The notes: generated by a model not told the origin, from the letters alone. A DNA stretch of 64,000 nt from Cristatella mucedo (GCA_009760855.2 WPIO01000091.1:1219001-1283000), one strand, 5' to 3'; counted from the stretch's first letter, positions 12,093 to 22,609 are shown. A program made the numbers and translations.

Positions 12093-12869
12093 TGTCGTCA
12101 GGGTGTTTGTACATGTGCAGTTTTCTGTTATGATTTTGGATATATCTTTCGTGCAGCTGGCGCTTGATTCTGACACTAAGTTAGGAGCCGTAGTCGGCAG
12201 AGGTTCCCAGACGTGCTAAACGCATATCAACTATGCCAATACATATTTAATGGTAAAAGCTGTTCATGAGAATGATCCTGCTGTGATTCCACCCAGTGAG
12301 AATTTTCTGCAGTGCCATCGGTTTCCTTCTACCGCAGCCATGTCTATTCGTGATCGATCTTTTCAGCGAGCAGCACTTTGTGTACTGGTTTTTTATGTTC
12401 ATTTGAAACTGCAAGCTTCGCGGCCTCTGTAAACTGGTGGTGTTGTATAGCAACAGTGGACCTACAAAAACCAGCAGAAATATCGCTACACTATTGTATG
12501 GGTGCTGGTGCCTCGTTCATCCAGGTATCCACCAGATATACCGTTGGACCACTGTATAACATAAAGCAGCGTTTCCTGACCTCGGGTGCTTGGAATGCTC
12601 CCTACTTGCTTCGACAGATGGAGTTGTATTCATTTCATTGCTTCCCGTCGAGAAATGTCTGCATGCAGCTCGGAATCGACTAAGGGATCTCATCAAATCT
12701 CAATGGCGAGCTGTTCTGCTTTAAGTAGTAGGATGTACGATTGCCGAATAGCAGCTACCTTATTGATTACAATGACCATACCTGTGCCACCTGAAGTCAG
12801 GGATATCCTCGGGGCTACCCTGCCATAAGGAAAGTACAAAGAACGAGTGGGAGGTCGCCCTGCATAATT

Positions 12870-12927
12870 TTTTTTATAAGCCGGCATTGTTACAGACATT
12901 TTTTATAAGCTGGCATTGTTACAGACA
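12870..12927. repeat. 29-base tandem duplication
   Basis: Two adjacent copies of a unit containing TTTTATAAGC and GGCATTGTTACAGACA, differing at one base. Confidence 0.85.
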
Positions 12928-14660
12928 ATTAATGTTACAATTGGTTTTTGATGGCACTTAGTGTAAGTATCAGACAGAGCATGTATTGTTTACTATGCCC
13001 ATAGGGGTAGTTAGAAAAGGCATTGCAAGCACTTGTAAACTCATCATGTAGCTGTCGCAAGGTTTTCAGTGGGTTTAATTCAAAGCCGTTTTCTTTAAAC
13101 GACTAAAAATTAGTCTCACCTTCACTGCTCCGGCAAGTGAGAGTTCGGCCGGGTGCTTATAGTTGTCTTGCCAATACAGACTGCCTAAGCTGACCCCTCA
13201 GATCCAGCCTCTCTCGAATGTTTGGTCACGGTACTCTATTGTTAACGAAATTCGCCGATTGCCTTGCACGAGCCGGTAGAAGTGGTCAAGTGTCGCCTCG
13301 AGTCACTAAAGCTCGAATGACAGGCATTGACGAGTGCGATCAGCTGGCGTCGTACTGCCTCATACCGGTTTCCTTGAAGTGGTACAATAAGTGGTGCCCT
13401 ATTTCCTTGATGCTGCAGCTGCCAGCGATTTCATAAAGTATAGAAACTGGGGGGAGGCTGTAATAATCCTCAAGTGTGTGGTGCTGCTGGTAAGCGAAAG
13501 TCTAGTCGTCGCGACAGTTTAGGAGCCACTGTAAGTCGAGGGAGAGAGATAAAGACGGTGGTTCAACGAGCTAGATTCACTCCTTTTCGATGAACTTATG
13601 AAGCTGCAATTGTAGAAATAAAAAAAATTATTCGGTATGCTCTGATAAAGAGCCGGCAAGATGCAAGGCTCGCCCCTCGAAATCAGCCTTCAGTCATCCA
13701 GTTGTTTTTTTCGCAATCACACGAGAACCCGAGCGTCGGTTACTTTATTTAGTGAGTCAAGGTAAAGCTCGGTCAATGTGCATTACACATTAGAGAGAGA
13801 AAGTACAACGTCGATGTCTGCAGTTATAGGCTGAGAGCAGGGCAAATCGAAGAAGGTAGGATTCACCATTCGTCACGCCCTTGAGGTTTAAGATTAGCCT
13901 CCAATTATGAATTATCCCGGCGACGACCTGGCCCTTGCGGGGCAGTCTTCTTACTGGGCCTTTTTTCCATAGAGGAGCCTCGAATGCTGGGGCGTCAATG
14001 TGCGTGTCAATGTGCTGAGCCAATATTTCGATGCGACGACGCGAGACATTATATTTTCAGATGGGCTAAAAAGGTAACTTTCATAGGCAAGCCTGGAAGG
14101 CGCTCGAAGCCTTTCGGTTCGAGGGCCTTCAGATCTGCAGGAAAGGAGGCGATTGGTCTGACCGCTTTTACTTAAAGTCGCTTGAAAAAGGGTGCTCGCG
14201 ACGTTCGCTTAAAGCGCGAAGCTTTGGAGGCGTATCTCTTGGGAGGGAAAGCACTTTTTGCTATCGTCGGGGGTAGATAAACCTGAAAATAAAGGGCCAA
14301 CTAAAGAAAGAAAGGCAGAGGTAGTAAGTACTATGGGAGGCTTAACTCGAAATCGCCACCCTAATAGGCACAGCCGTCCTAAAATTTATAGTTGTCGGTG
14401 AGCCTTTGCCAAACCCTTGAGACAAATGGCAAAAGTAATGAAGATGTGTCATTGTCATTCCATAGATACACTCACAGATATGCACAGATGTGTTATTGGC
14501 AGGCTAGTCGGGGCTGCATTTTAGAATTAGTCTTGCGGTAGGTATCGTTCATAGCAGCTGCTGGCCCTCAAGAGCCTCTTGGAAGAGGATCAGTGGCTTT
14601 CCGGATTCCTTCGCCTGAATAATTGAAAAAAATACTCTTTTAATATATATATATATATAT

Positions 14661-14795
14661 AATTCATTTGTATAGCGCCCCAAGAGAACTAAATCTATAT
14701 TCAGGCGCTTCACATTTGCCTCAGGGCTCGAGCCCACGACCTCAGCCAGACCTTAGTCGGGGCGAGCACCTCAACCGCTGGACCAATCAACTCTG
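14661..14795 (-). mobile_element. SINE2 copy (tRNA head, LINE A-like tail)
   Basis: On the minus strand it begins with a tRNA-like head with B-box-like GGGCTCGAGCCC and continues into a tail GAAGCGCC...GGCGCTATAC ending in an AT run. The tail hairpin is that of LINE A. Similar copies lie at 26341 and 29477. Confidence 0.8.
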
Positions 14796-15104
14796 TATAA
14801 ACTGGCAACCGAAAGTAATCTGCCGACACTAGCGGTAGAAAGTCGTCTAAGAATCCTAAGATTGATCTCTAGCGTTTGGAAACTCTAGCCTGACGCTGCA
14901 GTGAAGCCATTTAAGCAATAACTTTTCAATATGTTGCTAAAGCCCCTCGTTAGATGTTCGCAGAGTCGTCTGCGTCTTCGTGACCCAGGTCGTGAGTTCA
15001 ATAAGGTCGTTGGTTTGAGTCCTGAAAAGGACTATCCCGTATTGCCAACTGCAAGCGGCGAGGATAGCCCTTAATGTCCTTCTGCCACTATATACACTTT
15101 TTCG

Positions 15105-16390
15105 CCAAAGAATAATAATAATAATACATTTGCATAGCACTCCAGAGAACTTGTTTGCTTTCCTAACACTTGCCAAATGCTGTAAAGGAAGAACGATCAA
15201 ATTGCAATTGGTAACGTCCACAACGTCAACAAACATGCTATGGTTAGAGATAATGTGAACGTTGTAAACATGTAAATATGGTTAGTGCTATTCTGAATAG
15301 TGTCAGCACGCATAAGCTCGCAAAGGATTAATCTCAAGGACCTACCAACTGGTGCGAAAAAACGGGTTCCCTCTGGTTTTTTATAAATGTCAAATCTGGG
15401 TATGACGTGTCGTCAGTCGGGAGTGAGTTCCAGGCTCTGGGAGCATAGGAACTAAAGGCGCCGTCTCCAACATACTGGTTATGGTTGAGCTAAGCGATTT
15501 GAGTCAGAAAAGCAGGGGATATGTATGACATCTAGGCTGGTTTGGGAGAAGAATTGGTGCGTAGGCTGGAGCAAGAGAAGGAAGGGACCTCAAGGTGAGT
15601 AACAGAACTCTGAAGTCAAAACGCTGCTTGATTGGGAGCCAGTGCAGGTTGGCGATCAGTGGTGCGATGTGGTAACTATGACGCTCACGACAGACATGCC
15701 TAGTTGCAAAGTTTTGCACAAGCGCCTGATTGCACAGGCCGGTAGACCAGGAAACAGTGAGTTGCAGGAGTGGAGATGGGATGTCACACATGCATTGAAC
15801 AATTTGGATATCGCATCCCTGTCTAAGAAGGTCCAAATTTTTGCAATATTATGTAGTTGAAAGTTGGCAGACTTGACTGTGGAGCTAATGTGGTTGTCTA
15901 GTGATTGGTCCCTTTAGAAAAGAATATCCGTGTTCGTCGCCGATGCTCCAGGATATATGCTGGCTGAGCCGATTTTGAGTCATACTTGGTTCGCTCATAA
16001 CTGTTATGTTGGTTTTTCGTCATTCAACTTGAGAAAGTTTTATTCCATCCATATATGGATGTCAGCAATACATTCGGCAAGGGATTTAAGAGAATTAAAC
16101 ATGCTTAAGGGCTGGAAGGGATCAAAGCATAGGTGCAACTGTGTACCATCTGTATGGAAGTGAAAGCGTAGATTCTGCTTGGCAATCACACCCACAAGAG
16201 GAAGAGTATAAATTGTGAAAAGAGGCGGTCCAAGCACAGACCCCGAGGTACCCTGTACTTGAGTGGTTTCGGATGACCATGGTCCGTCTACATCAACACT
16301 CAATAGAGTCCCAGAGAGATAGAACCTAAGCCATTGCAGCAAAGTGCCAGTGATGCCCAGGCCAGATGAAAGGCGCTCGAGAAGGACTTA
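15105..16390 (-). mobile_element. LINE A copy, 3' two thirds
   Basis: Minus-strand non-LTR retrotransposon. From the (ATT)n-type end at 15105 it reads backwards through the hairpin, the ORF2 C-terminus and reverse-transcriptase palm sequence, including the 'GSVLGPPLFTIYTLPL' box. The YADD box is mutated. It is interrupted at 16391-16395 by a 1.2-kb insertion and resumes at 17610. Inactive. Confidence 0.85.
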
Positions 16391-16549
16391 GAGATGTAAC
16401 CGCACAGAAGCTCGTCCCCCGGCTCTCTACCGGTGGACTGTGTGATGCAGTGCTGCCATGCGGTTAAAACACAGGCGGCCACAAATCGGTGCCGAAAGCA
16501 ACAGTTTATTGTGGGCCTGTTCGTAGCGGTTACGCGCCGGCGCAAGCGC

Positions 16550-16783
16550 TTTACGCGGCGCGCATCGGACCAACGGAGTTAACTGCGCGAACTCCCGAAG
16601 TACGAGTATAACCAACTACCCTGTGCGTTTACGCGGCGCGTATCGGTCCGACGGAGTTAACTGCACGAACTCCCGAAGCCCGACTATAATAACTACCCTA
16701 CGCGTTTACGCGGCGTGTACCGGACCGACGGAGTTAACTGCGCGAACTCCCGAAGTCCGAGTATAACTAACTACCCTATGCGC
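16550..16783. repeat. three tandem repeats of about 78 bases
   Basis: Units start at 16550, 16628 and 16705, each opening with TTTACGCGGCG. Each unit contains GGAGTT...AACTCC, able to form a 6-bp stem with a 9-base loop, and ends near ACTACCCT. CpG-rich, unlike the surroundings. Confidence 0.92.
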
Positions 16784-16926
16784 GCGTCGCTACAGCACCC
16801 CAAGATACGAGCGGCTAACTGAGTAGCCGGCAGAACACAACTGCGCATTCTAAGTTGCACTTAGCTGTCCGTCGCCGTAGGTTCGTCTCCCGTGCTCTCG
16901 AAGCGTAGTCCGCATCGACTACCGAA

Positions 16927-17074
16927 GCTCTCTCTCTCTCTCTGTCTCTGTCTCTCTGTCTCTGTCTCTGTCTCTCTGTCTCTGTCTCTCTGTCTCTGTC
17001 TCTCTGTCTCTGTCTCTCTGTCTCTCTGTCTCTCTGTCTCTCTGTCTCTCTGTCTCTCTGTCTCTCTGTCTCTG

Positions 17075-17131
<57 letters not shown>

Positions 17132-17264
17132 GTCTCTCTGTCTCTCTGTCTCTCTGTCTCTCTGTCTCTCTGTCTCTCTGTCTCTCTGTCTCTCTGTCTC
17201 TCTGCCTCTGCCTCTGCCTCTGCCTCTGCCTCTGCCTCTGCCTCTGACTCTGACTCTGTCTCTG

Positions 17265-17297
<33 letters not shown>

Positions 17298-17337
17298 GTC
17301 TCTCTGTCTCTCTGTCTCTCTCTCTCTCTCTCTCTCG
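16927..17337. repeat. CT-rich microsatellite (TCTCTG and variants)
   Basis: About 410 bases of TCTCTG/TCTG arrays with an internal block of seven or so CTCTGC units near 17203-17245. The long open frames on both strands are repeat artefacts. Confidence 0.97.
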
Positions 17338-17395
17338 CTGTAATTGTTTTCGTCGGACCCTAGCTCTCGGTGTCCGTCCTCGGCCTAATTCTTCT

Positions 17396-17522
17396 TGGCT
17401 AGCCATTGGCTAGCCATTGGCTAGCCCCTGGCTAGCCCTTGGTCATTCCTCGGCCAGCCCCCAGCCCTTGGCCAGTCCTTGGCTAGTCCTTGACCTATCC
17501 TTGGCCAATCCTAGGCTAGTCC
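17396..17522. repeat. degenerate TTGGCTAGCC tandem array
   Basis: About ten imperfect units of roughly 11-12 bases (CATTGGCTAGC, CCTTGGCCAGT and similar), decaying toward the distal end. Confidence 0.85.
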
Positions 17523-17609
17523 GCCTGCTACGGTTGCTCTAGTTGCCCTAGTCAGACCCACTAAGGCAAGGGCTAATATCGCGGCAAGCCTGAGAGCTGC
17601 TCCGTTGCT

Positions 17610-17830
17610 GAGATCAATAGTCTTAAAGGCTGCCGAAAGATCAAGCAAAACAAGCAGAAAGACTTTTCCTTTGTCTGCATTCCCGAGAGGTTCGTTATAC
17701 ACCCGAAGCGATACTGACTCTATGGAGTGATTAGCTCTACAACCAGACTGAAACTTACTTGATAGGTGCCAAGTTTCAATGTAAGAGTTTGGTTGGTCTG
17801 CAACTACAATCTTCCTCAAAATCTCTTGTC
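17610..17830 (-). mobile_element. LINE A continuation after insertion
   Basis: Minus strand encodes the reverse-transcriptase fingers/palm segment, including 'LLVLLDLSAAFKTID'. It continues the LINE at 15105-16390 once the GAGAT-flanked insertion is removed. Confidence 0.82.
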
Positions 17831-18690
17831 TAGCTTACTACTTGCTTCACATCCCAATTGATCGTGCGTAAATTGCTTTTTTTTGGGAGATAGAAACTAG
17901 CACTGTGAAGTGCATTCATTTCATGGTGAATCTTCCACGACTACCTTTACCCCGCCACGTGGATCGCTTCAATGGTTCCGGCGATAGAGCCGACTACCAT
18001 GTTTTTCAAGTAAATGAAGGTGTGTTCGTAATGGCGCCTATCGCGTATCCTGTCTTGCCCGAGAATTGGCTAGGAAATAGAATCACGTTTCGCTTCTGAG
18101 TCTTTGCTAAGTCTTAGACCGGCCCCCAGTTGTAGGCGTATTCGTCGAAGATCCATGTAGTATAGCAGCAGCACAGAAGTAATACTCAACGTCCAACCGC
18201 GGCTTTAGGCAAGTCTTCGACTGTAACCGATTTCGTTGTGCCGGAATACCAGAACGCTATTGTCCACGGTACAGTAGCTACGTAAATGGAACCTGATGAT
18301 GATGATGCTGATCCGCCATCACGACCTTAGTCAAACGACCTGCGCGATGACCTTCGCCCTGCGCGATGACCCCTGGCTGGTCGCATCTCATATCAATCGA
18401 TCCGGGCTAACGAACCCTATAAGGGTCGATAATAAGCGCTGGTCTGGCCACGACATCAATTAGATCGAGATCAACACTCTGTAGGGCACGATTCGTCAAA
18501 TATATCATCTTCTTATCCAGAGGGGTGGCGCCGAGAGTTTCTGTACGCTTACCCACGCTATTCCTTTTTGAGTCTCGGACATCAACTGCGTACGATCCGA
18601 GCTATTTTTATACTGTCCATATTAATATTTATACTGTTTCTGTTTATAGGAAAATCATCCAGACCGAGTGTAATCGCTCGAGTGGTACAA
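17831..18690. other. intergenic, nothing recognised
   Basis: No gene or known repeat was recognised. Contains a short (ATG)n near 18295 and GCGCGATGACC repeated twice near 18340-18370. Confidence 0.45.
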
Positions 18691-18691
18691 T

Positions 18692-19078
18692 TGTAATGCC
18701 GAAGGCTCTGCGGAGGAGGAGTAACCTGCCCCTTACCAAGCGGCACGGCCTACCGCCTAATTCGGTTCAGTTCGAGTCTATGCGAACGCTGCAGCGAAAT
18801 GAGCGTTTCTGGTGCCACCCTACTTACCGCTAGTAAGGGATCGTGAGTTCGTGGAATGAATTGGAAAGAGATACTAACACGAATGGGAGATTTTACTGAA
18901 CTTTATTCGCAAGCGCACGATGTCGCTGAGCGTCTAATTCAGTTTTATAGTCACACTCCTCGCAGGCTCTCAACGAAAGAAACACCCTTGCGGGAAATAC
19001 GTACCGCAGTTAGGCTGCAAATGCCAATAGTGGGGAACGACCCAAATAGACTGAGTGCCCGAACAACCAGATCCTAGA
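18692..19078 (+). mobile_element. family X (LTR-like) left part
   Basis: Starts TGTAATGCCGAAGGCTC and matches 62485-62860 over several hundred bases, including the shared block GATTTTACTGAACTTTATTC followed by GCAAGCGCAC. Together with 21858-22232 it looks like one old element split by later SINE1 and LINE A insertions. The LTR reading rests on the TG start and the gag-like frame further on. Confidence 0.6.
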
Positions 19079-19323
19079 CCTTCGCCGGAGAACTAGGATT
19101 CCGCCTCCACCTTCACAAAGGCAAGAAAACCTCCACCTTCGCAAAGGCAGGAATACCTCGGACTCTGCAGTCTTACGGGAAATACGTGCCGCACTTAGGC
19201 TGCCTGCGTCTATAGTGGTGAACAAATAAAATAGACGGAGGGGCCCGAACCACCGTAACCTTGACCATGCATAACTCCCTGCCATATAATATGCCTGCCA
19301 TGCATAACTAACATCATTAATAT

Positions 19324-19493
19324 GAGCCGTGATGGCACACTAGGTAAGGCGGTTGCTTTCACGGCCTCGGTCCCGAGGTCGTGGGTTCGATTCCTGCGGA
19401 GAGGCGATCCTTTATCGCCACTGCAAGCGGTGGTGATAGCCGTAAAGGCTCTTCTGTCGCTATACAAAAGAGGCTGTTTAATCAGCTAGGATT
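19324..19493 (+). mobile_element. SINE1 copy (tRNA-derived)
   Basis: Full plus-strand copy with GAGCCGTGATGGC head, GTGGGTTCGATTCC B-box, body and AATCAGCTAGGATTT end. Inserted within family X. Confidence 0.93.
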
Positions 19494-19514
19494 TATTATT
19501 TATTATTTATTAAT

Positions 19515-21846
19515 ATGTCATTAGCCTCAGGTCATGTCCCAGCACTTTCAAAACAGCTTTAGTCAGGCCACTTCTCAAGAAAGCGACACTAGACCAAGAG
19601 AACTTGAGGAACTACGGCCCAGTCTCCCTTCTACCATTTCTATCAAAGACACTGGAATGGGTCGTGGCGGACCAGCTGAACTCATATCTTGAAACTTCAA
19701 ACCTTGCTAGTAAGTTCGAGTCTGGCTTTAGAGCTAATCAATCCACACAGTCAGCATTGCTTGGGGTATACAACGACCTACTTAGGAATGCAGACATGGA
19801 TAGAGTTTCTCTGCTAGTTTTGCTCGATCTTTCGGCAGCTTTTGATACCATCGATCACAGAGTTCTTCTAAAGCGCCTCTCATCTCGCCTGGACATCACT
19901 GGCACTGCTCTGCAATGGTTCAGGTCCTATCTCAGTGGGAGACTCCAGAGTATTGATGTGAATGAACAAAGATCATGAATGAATGAATGAATGTATCTCC
20001 GTCAGTAACTCCTCAAAGTCATTAAGACCATGTGGGTGTTACGCAGGAGAGTTTTCTATAGCGCACTCACAGCCTAAGCGGCTTTCGGTACGCATTTGGT
20101 AGCCAACAGACTTCGTCTCACGCAACAATGAGAAAGTGGGAAGCATAGCAGAGTCAGGAGAGCAGTTGAGGTAGTGAGTAGCATAGAAGTAGCAGTTCAG
20201 GACCGCTGAAAAAGATGTGCCATAGTCGGAAGTTGGAGAGTAGATGTCGTGGCGTAAGAATTGTGGAAGCGAGTTCCACAGTTTAGTACCTGCAGAGCTA
20301 AAGCTTCTGTCACCAACTGTCTTTAAGCGGAGGAATGGGACAGCTAACTTATTGTCCACACAGGACCTGAGGGCGCGAACATGCTGAAACTAATGCAGCA
20401 GCTCTGCTAGGTATGAAGGAGCCAAGCCGTGGCGGGCCTTGTAGGTCAGCGTAAGAACTTTGCTCTGTATCCTTTGCTCAACCGGCAACCATCCTAGCTC
20501 TTTCAGCAGAGGTGACACGTGCTCAAACCGCTGGGACTCGAAGACCAGCCTTGCAGCCATATTCATAGTCCGCTGTAGTGGCATAATAGCTTTCTTTGGC
20601 AGCCCAGCCAAAAGGGAATTACAATAATCATCTGAGGTACCTCTGAAATATGGGGTACCTCAGGGCTCCGTGCTAGGTCCGGTTCTTTTCACGGTTTATA
20701 CTCTCCCTCTTGCTGATGTGAGGGCCAAGCACAATCTAGGCTTTCACTTCTATGCGGATGACACTCAGTTGTACCTTTGCTTTGATCCCTCCCAGCCTTC
20801 GAGCACCTCAAATTCTCTCAACTCACTTGCTGCATGTATTGATGACATCCGCACATGGATGGCGGGCAAATTTTCTAAAAATAAACGATGATAAAACTAA
20901 CTTACTAGCTATGGGCAAACCCAGTGTGATTCAGAAATTGGAAAGGCCGACGCTCAAAATTGGCTCTGCCAGCATATCTCCAGTTGAATCAGCTCGAAAT
21001 CTAGGTGTCGTGTTACAAAGTGACCTCTCGTTCACGACCACATCAGCTCCACAGTCAAATCTGCCTACTTTCAGCTACATAATACTGCGAAAAATTCGGG
21101 CTTGTTTAGATAAGGATACCACGTCTTTGTTGGTCCATGCATTTGTGACATCCCGTCTTGACTTCTGCAACTCACTGCTTGCTGGCCTACCCGCATGTGC
21201 AATCCGGCGATTACAGCTAGTGCAAAACTCCGCAGCCAGGCTAGTCTGTCGTGGGCGTTGCAGTTGCCACATTACACCACTTCTCGCCGACCAGCACTAG
21301 CTACCAGTCAAGCAACGGATCGACTTCAAGGTTTTGTCGCTCACTTTTTGGTCACTTCATTATTTCGCTCCAGCCTATCTCTCAGATCTACTCCCCCACC
21401 AGGCCAAGCATCGTACCACCCGCTTTTTGGAATCCAACAGTTTACCAATACCTCGTACAAAGCTCAAATCTTTTGGAGACCATGCATTTAGTTCGTATGC
21501 TCCCAAAGCCTGGAACTCCCTCCCGACTTGCATCAGAATATCCCCTGACTTGGCCACATTTAAAAGGAACTTAAAACATACCTATTTAGGACAGCATTTA
21601 GTGGGTCCCTTTGATTGGTCCTTCATGTGCTTATGCGTGCTGATACTGTGCATGCTGCCACTAACCACATTTGCATGCTGACCCTGTGCATGTCACCCCT
21701 AACCATGTTATTCATGTTGTTTATCAAGCATGATATTACTCACCATTCAATCGCGCTACCGTATGTAGCAAATGTGAAGCGCCTAGAAAGAGATTGAGTT
21801 CTCTTAGGGCGCTTTATCAAGTGCACCATTATTATTTTTATTATCA
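19515..21846 (+). mobile_element. LINE A (CR1/L2-like) longest copy, inactive
   Basis: The most complete LINE A copy. Reverse-transcriptase motifs in order: 'LLDLSAAFDTIDH' near 19820, 'GVPQGSVLGPVLF' near 20660 and the catalytic 'YADDTQLY' at 20751. The ORF2 C-terminus ('SSYAPKAWNSLP') then leads to the 3' hairpin AAGCGCC...GGGCGCTT and an (ATT)n tail. A frameshift near 20880 and the lack of any 5' region or endonuclease make it dead. It is split by a nested LINE B at 19977-20626. Assignment to the CR1/L2 group rests on motif style, not on a search. Confidence 0.9.
19977..20626 (-). mobile_element. LINE B 3' fragment nested in LINE A
   Basis: Minus-strand insertion flanked by the duplicated target ATCAT (19972-19976 and 20627-20631). 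Its 3' end on the + strand side shows a (TGAA)n run, so the tail is ATTC-type. It encodes the ORF2 C-terminus 'SFSSAGTKLWNSLPQFLR' and upstream 'LGWLPVEQRIQSKVL'. Confidence 0.9.
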
Positions 21847-21857
21847 TAACTAGCTGG

Positions 21858-22232
21858 TACAATCAGGCAAGAGCTAAGTGGTATTGGGCCCGGTACCGTG
21901 GGCCCTTACGCTAAGAAATTAATACCGTCGTTCAACTACCGGACGAGTAACCCCGCCCAGCTTGAATGCCGAAAAATTTCCATACGATTCTTTTTGGACA
22001 GAGTTATGGCCGAGGTTGACAGGCCAGCCAACATCAATCAGCCGATCCTGCGGATAGCAGACCAATTCTCAAGGCCGAACCGCCGCAGCTGGTCTCGGAG
22101 CTTCCTGGCTCGCGCTAAATCTCTTGCAATCTCACCACACGGGCGCCTCTCTGGCTCACTGCTCCAGGACGAAGGTGTTTTTCTCAGCCAAGCAGTTCTT
22201 GTGCGCCCTAAAAACTGGCGCTGTGCTACACA
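21858..22232 (+). mobile_element. family X (LTR-like) right part with gag-like frame
   Basis: Matches 63190-63590 closely, including AAGTGGTATTGGGCCCG, which resembles a primer-binding segment. It is followed by a short open frame containing 'FLDRVMAEVDRPANINQ', which is shared between the two copies. The second copy has lost the frame by mutation. A capsid-like role is only a guess from position after an LTR-like segment. It ends about 230 bases before the SIRT1 start codon. Confidence 0.55.
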
Positions 22233-22381
22233 ATAACCAATCGTTCACCCGGGCTAGGAGAATTCACGTTCAAATATATAAAGTCCGCCGCTTCATATAA
22301 GAATTCTCTCGTTTTTAAGCACGCCTAATACATTTGTGATGGCCAGTCAGCAGCTCATACAATATGCCCACCCCGCCCGGG

Positions 22382-22458
22382 CACGTGTTACGGTGTCCGG
22401 CTAGTACTACCGGTAGCGGAAGTACTTAAGGACATGCGCGGGAAACGGCTACTGGAAC
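22382..22458 (+). promoter_or_regulatory. SIRT1 proximal promoter with E-box, ETS-like and E2F-type sites
   Basis: CpG-rich stretch just upstream of the first SIRT1 ATG. Visible sites are the palindromic E-box CACGTG at 22382-22387, an ETS-like GCGGAAGT at 22416-22423 and GCGGGAAA at 22438-22445, a perfect match to the reverse of the E2F consensus TTTSSCGC. No TATA box. Human SIRT1 is known to be controlled by E2F1. That this site works here is inference. Confidence 0.55.
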
Positions 22459-22609
22459 ATGGCCGAATACCCAGTGGTCTACATCGTACCGGGTACTGAA
22501 ATCGTGGACACTGAGGATGCCTCTAATCCAAAGCGGCGGCGGCGGCACTCCCAGAATAGTCAGGATAGTGCGCCTCTTGAAAGTTCATCAGGCTGCAGCC
22601 TCGGTGCAG
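22459..22609 (+). CDS. SIRT1: SIRT1 exon 1 (N-terminus, nuclear localisation signal)
   Basis: Encodes residues 1-50 and one base of codon 51. The ATG is in a strong start context (A at -3, G at +4). The N-terminus is acidic and then carries KRRRR at residues 25-29, placed like the KRPRR signal near the start of human SIRT1, followed by a Ser-rich stretch. The exon ends at GGTGCAG/GTAGTG in phase 1. The nearest downstream SIRT1-like frame has a phase 1 acceptor at 31296, so the join stays open. Reading through the donor would give a short terminated frame to 22728 with no similarity, so I treat that part as intron. No sequence conservation can be claimed beyond the basic motif, because sirtuin N-termini vary widely. 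Supported by promoter context, NLS, phase agreement and position. Confidence 0.7.

Larger units (their letters stand above)
11570..14640. other. MARCH 3' flank and intergenic DNA
   Basis: Probably holds the MARCH 3' UTR at its start. An AATAAA lies at about 13617, but whether it is used is unknown. Otherwise only a (TG)n tract at 12026-12092 and a 29-base tandem duplication at about 12870-12927 were recognised. No further gene is supported. Confidence 0.5.
16396..17609. mobile_element. 1.2-kb insertion with 5-bp target duplication, class unknown
   Basis: Interrupts a LINE A copy cleanly: GAGAT at 16391-16395 is repeated at 17610-17614, and the LINE sequence joins across the gap. It begins GTAACCGCACAG and ends CTCCGTTGCT. 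A 5-bp duplication fits an LTR element (possibly a solo LTR), but the ends lack a clear TG...CA. No transposase or retroelement protein was seen. It contains three tandem 78-base repeats, a CT microsatellite and degenerate TTGGCTAGCC repeats. Confidence 0.65.

Noticed and set aside
16550..16783. CRISPR-like repeat array
   Set aside because: The units are directly tandem without unique spacers, in eukaryotic DNA.
16861..17413. 170-180 residue low-complexity proteins
   Set aside because: They are translations of the CT-rich microsatellite and have no start context or homologous flanks.
19604..21681. Active reverse transcriptase gene
   Set aside because: The open frames are parts of a LINE A copy broken by a nested LINE B and a frameshift, with no endonuclease or 5' end.
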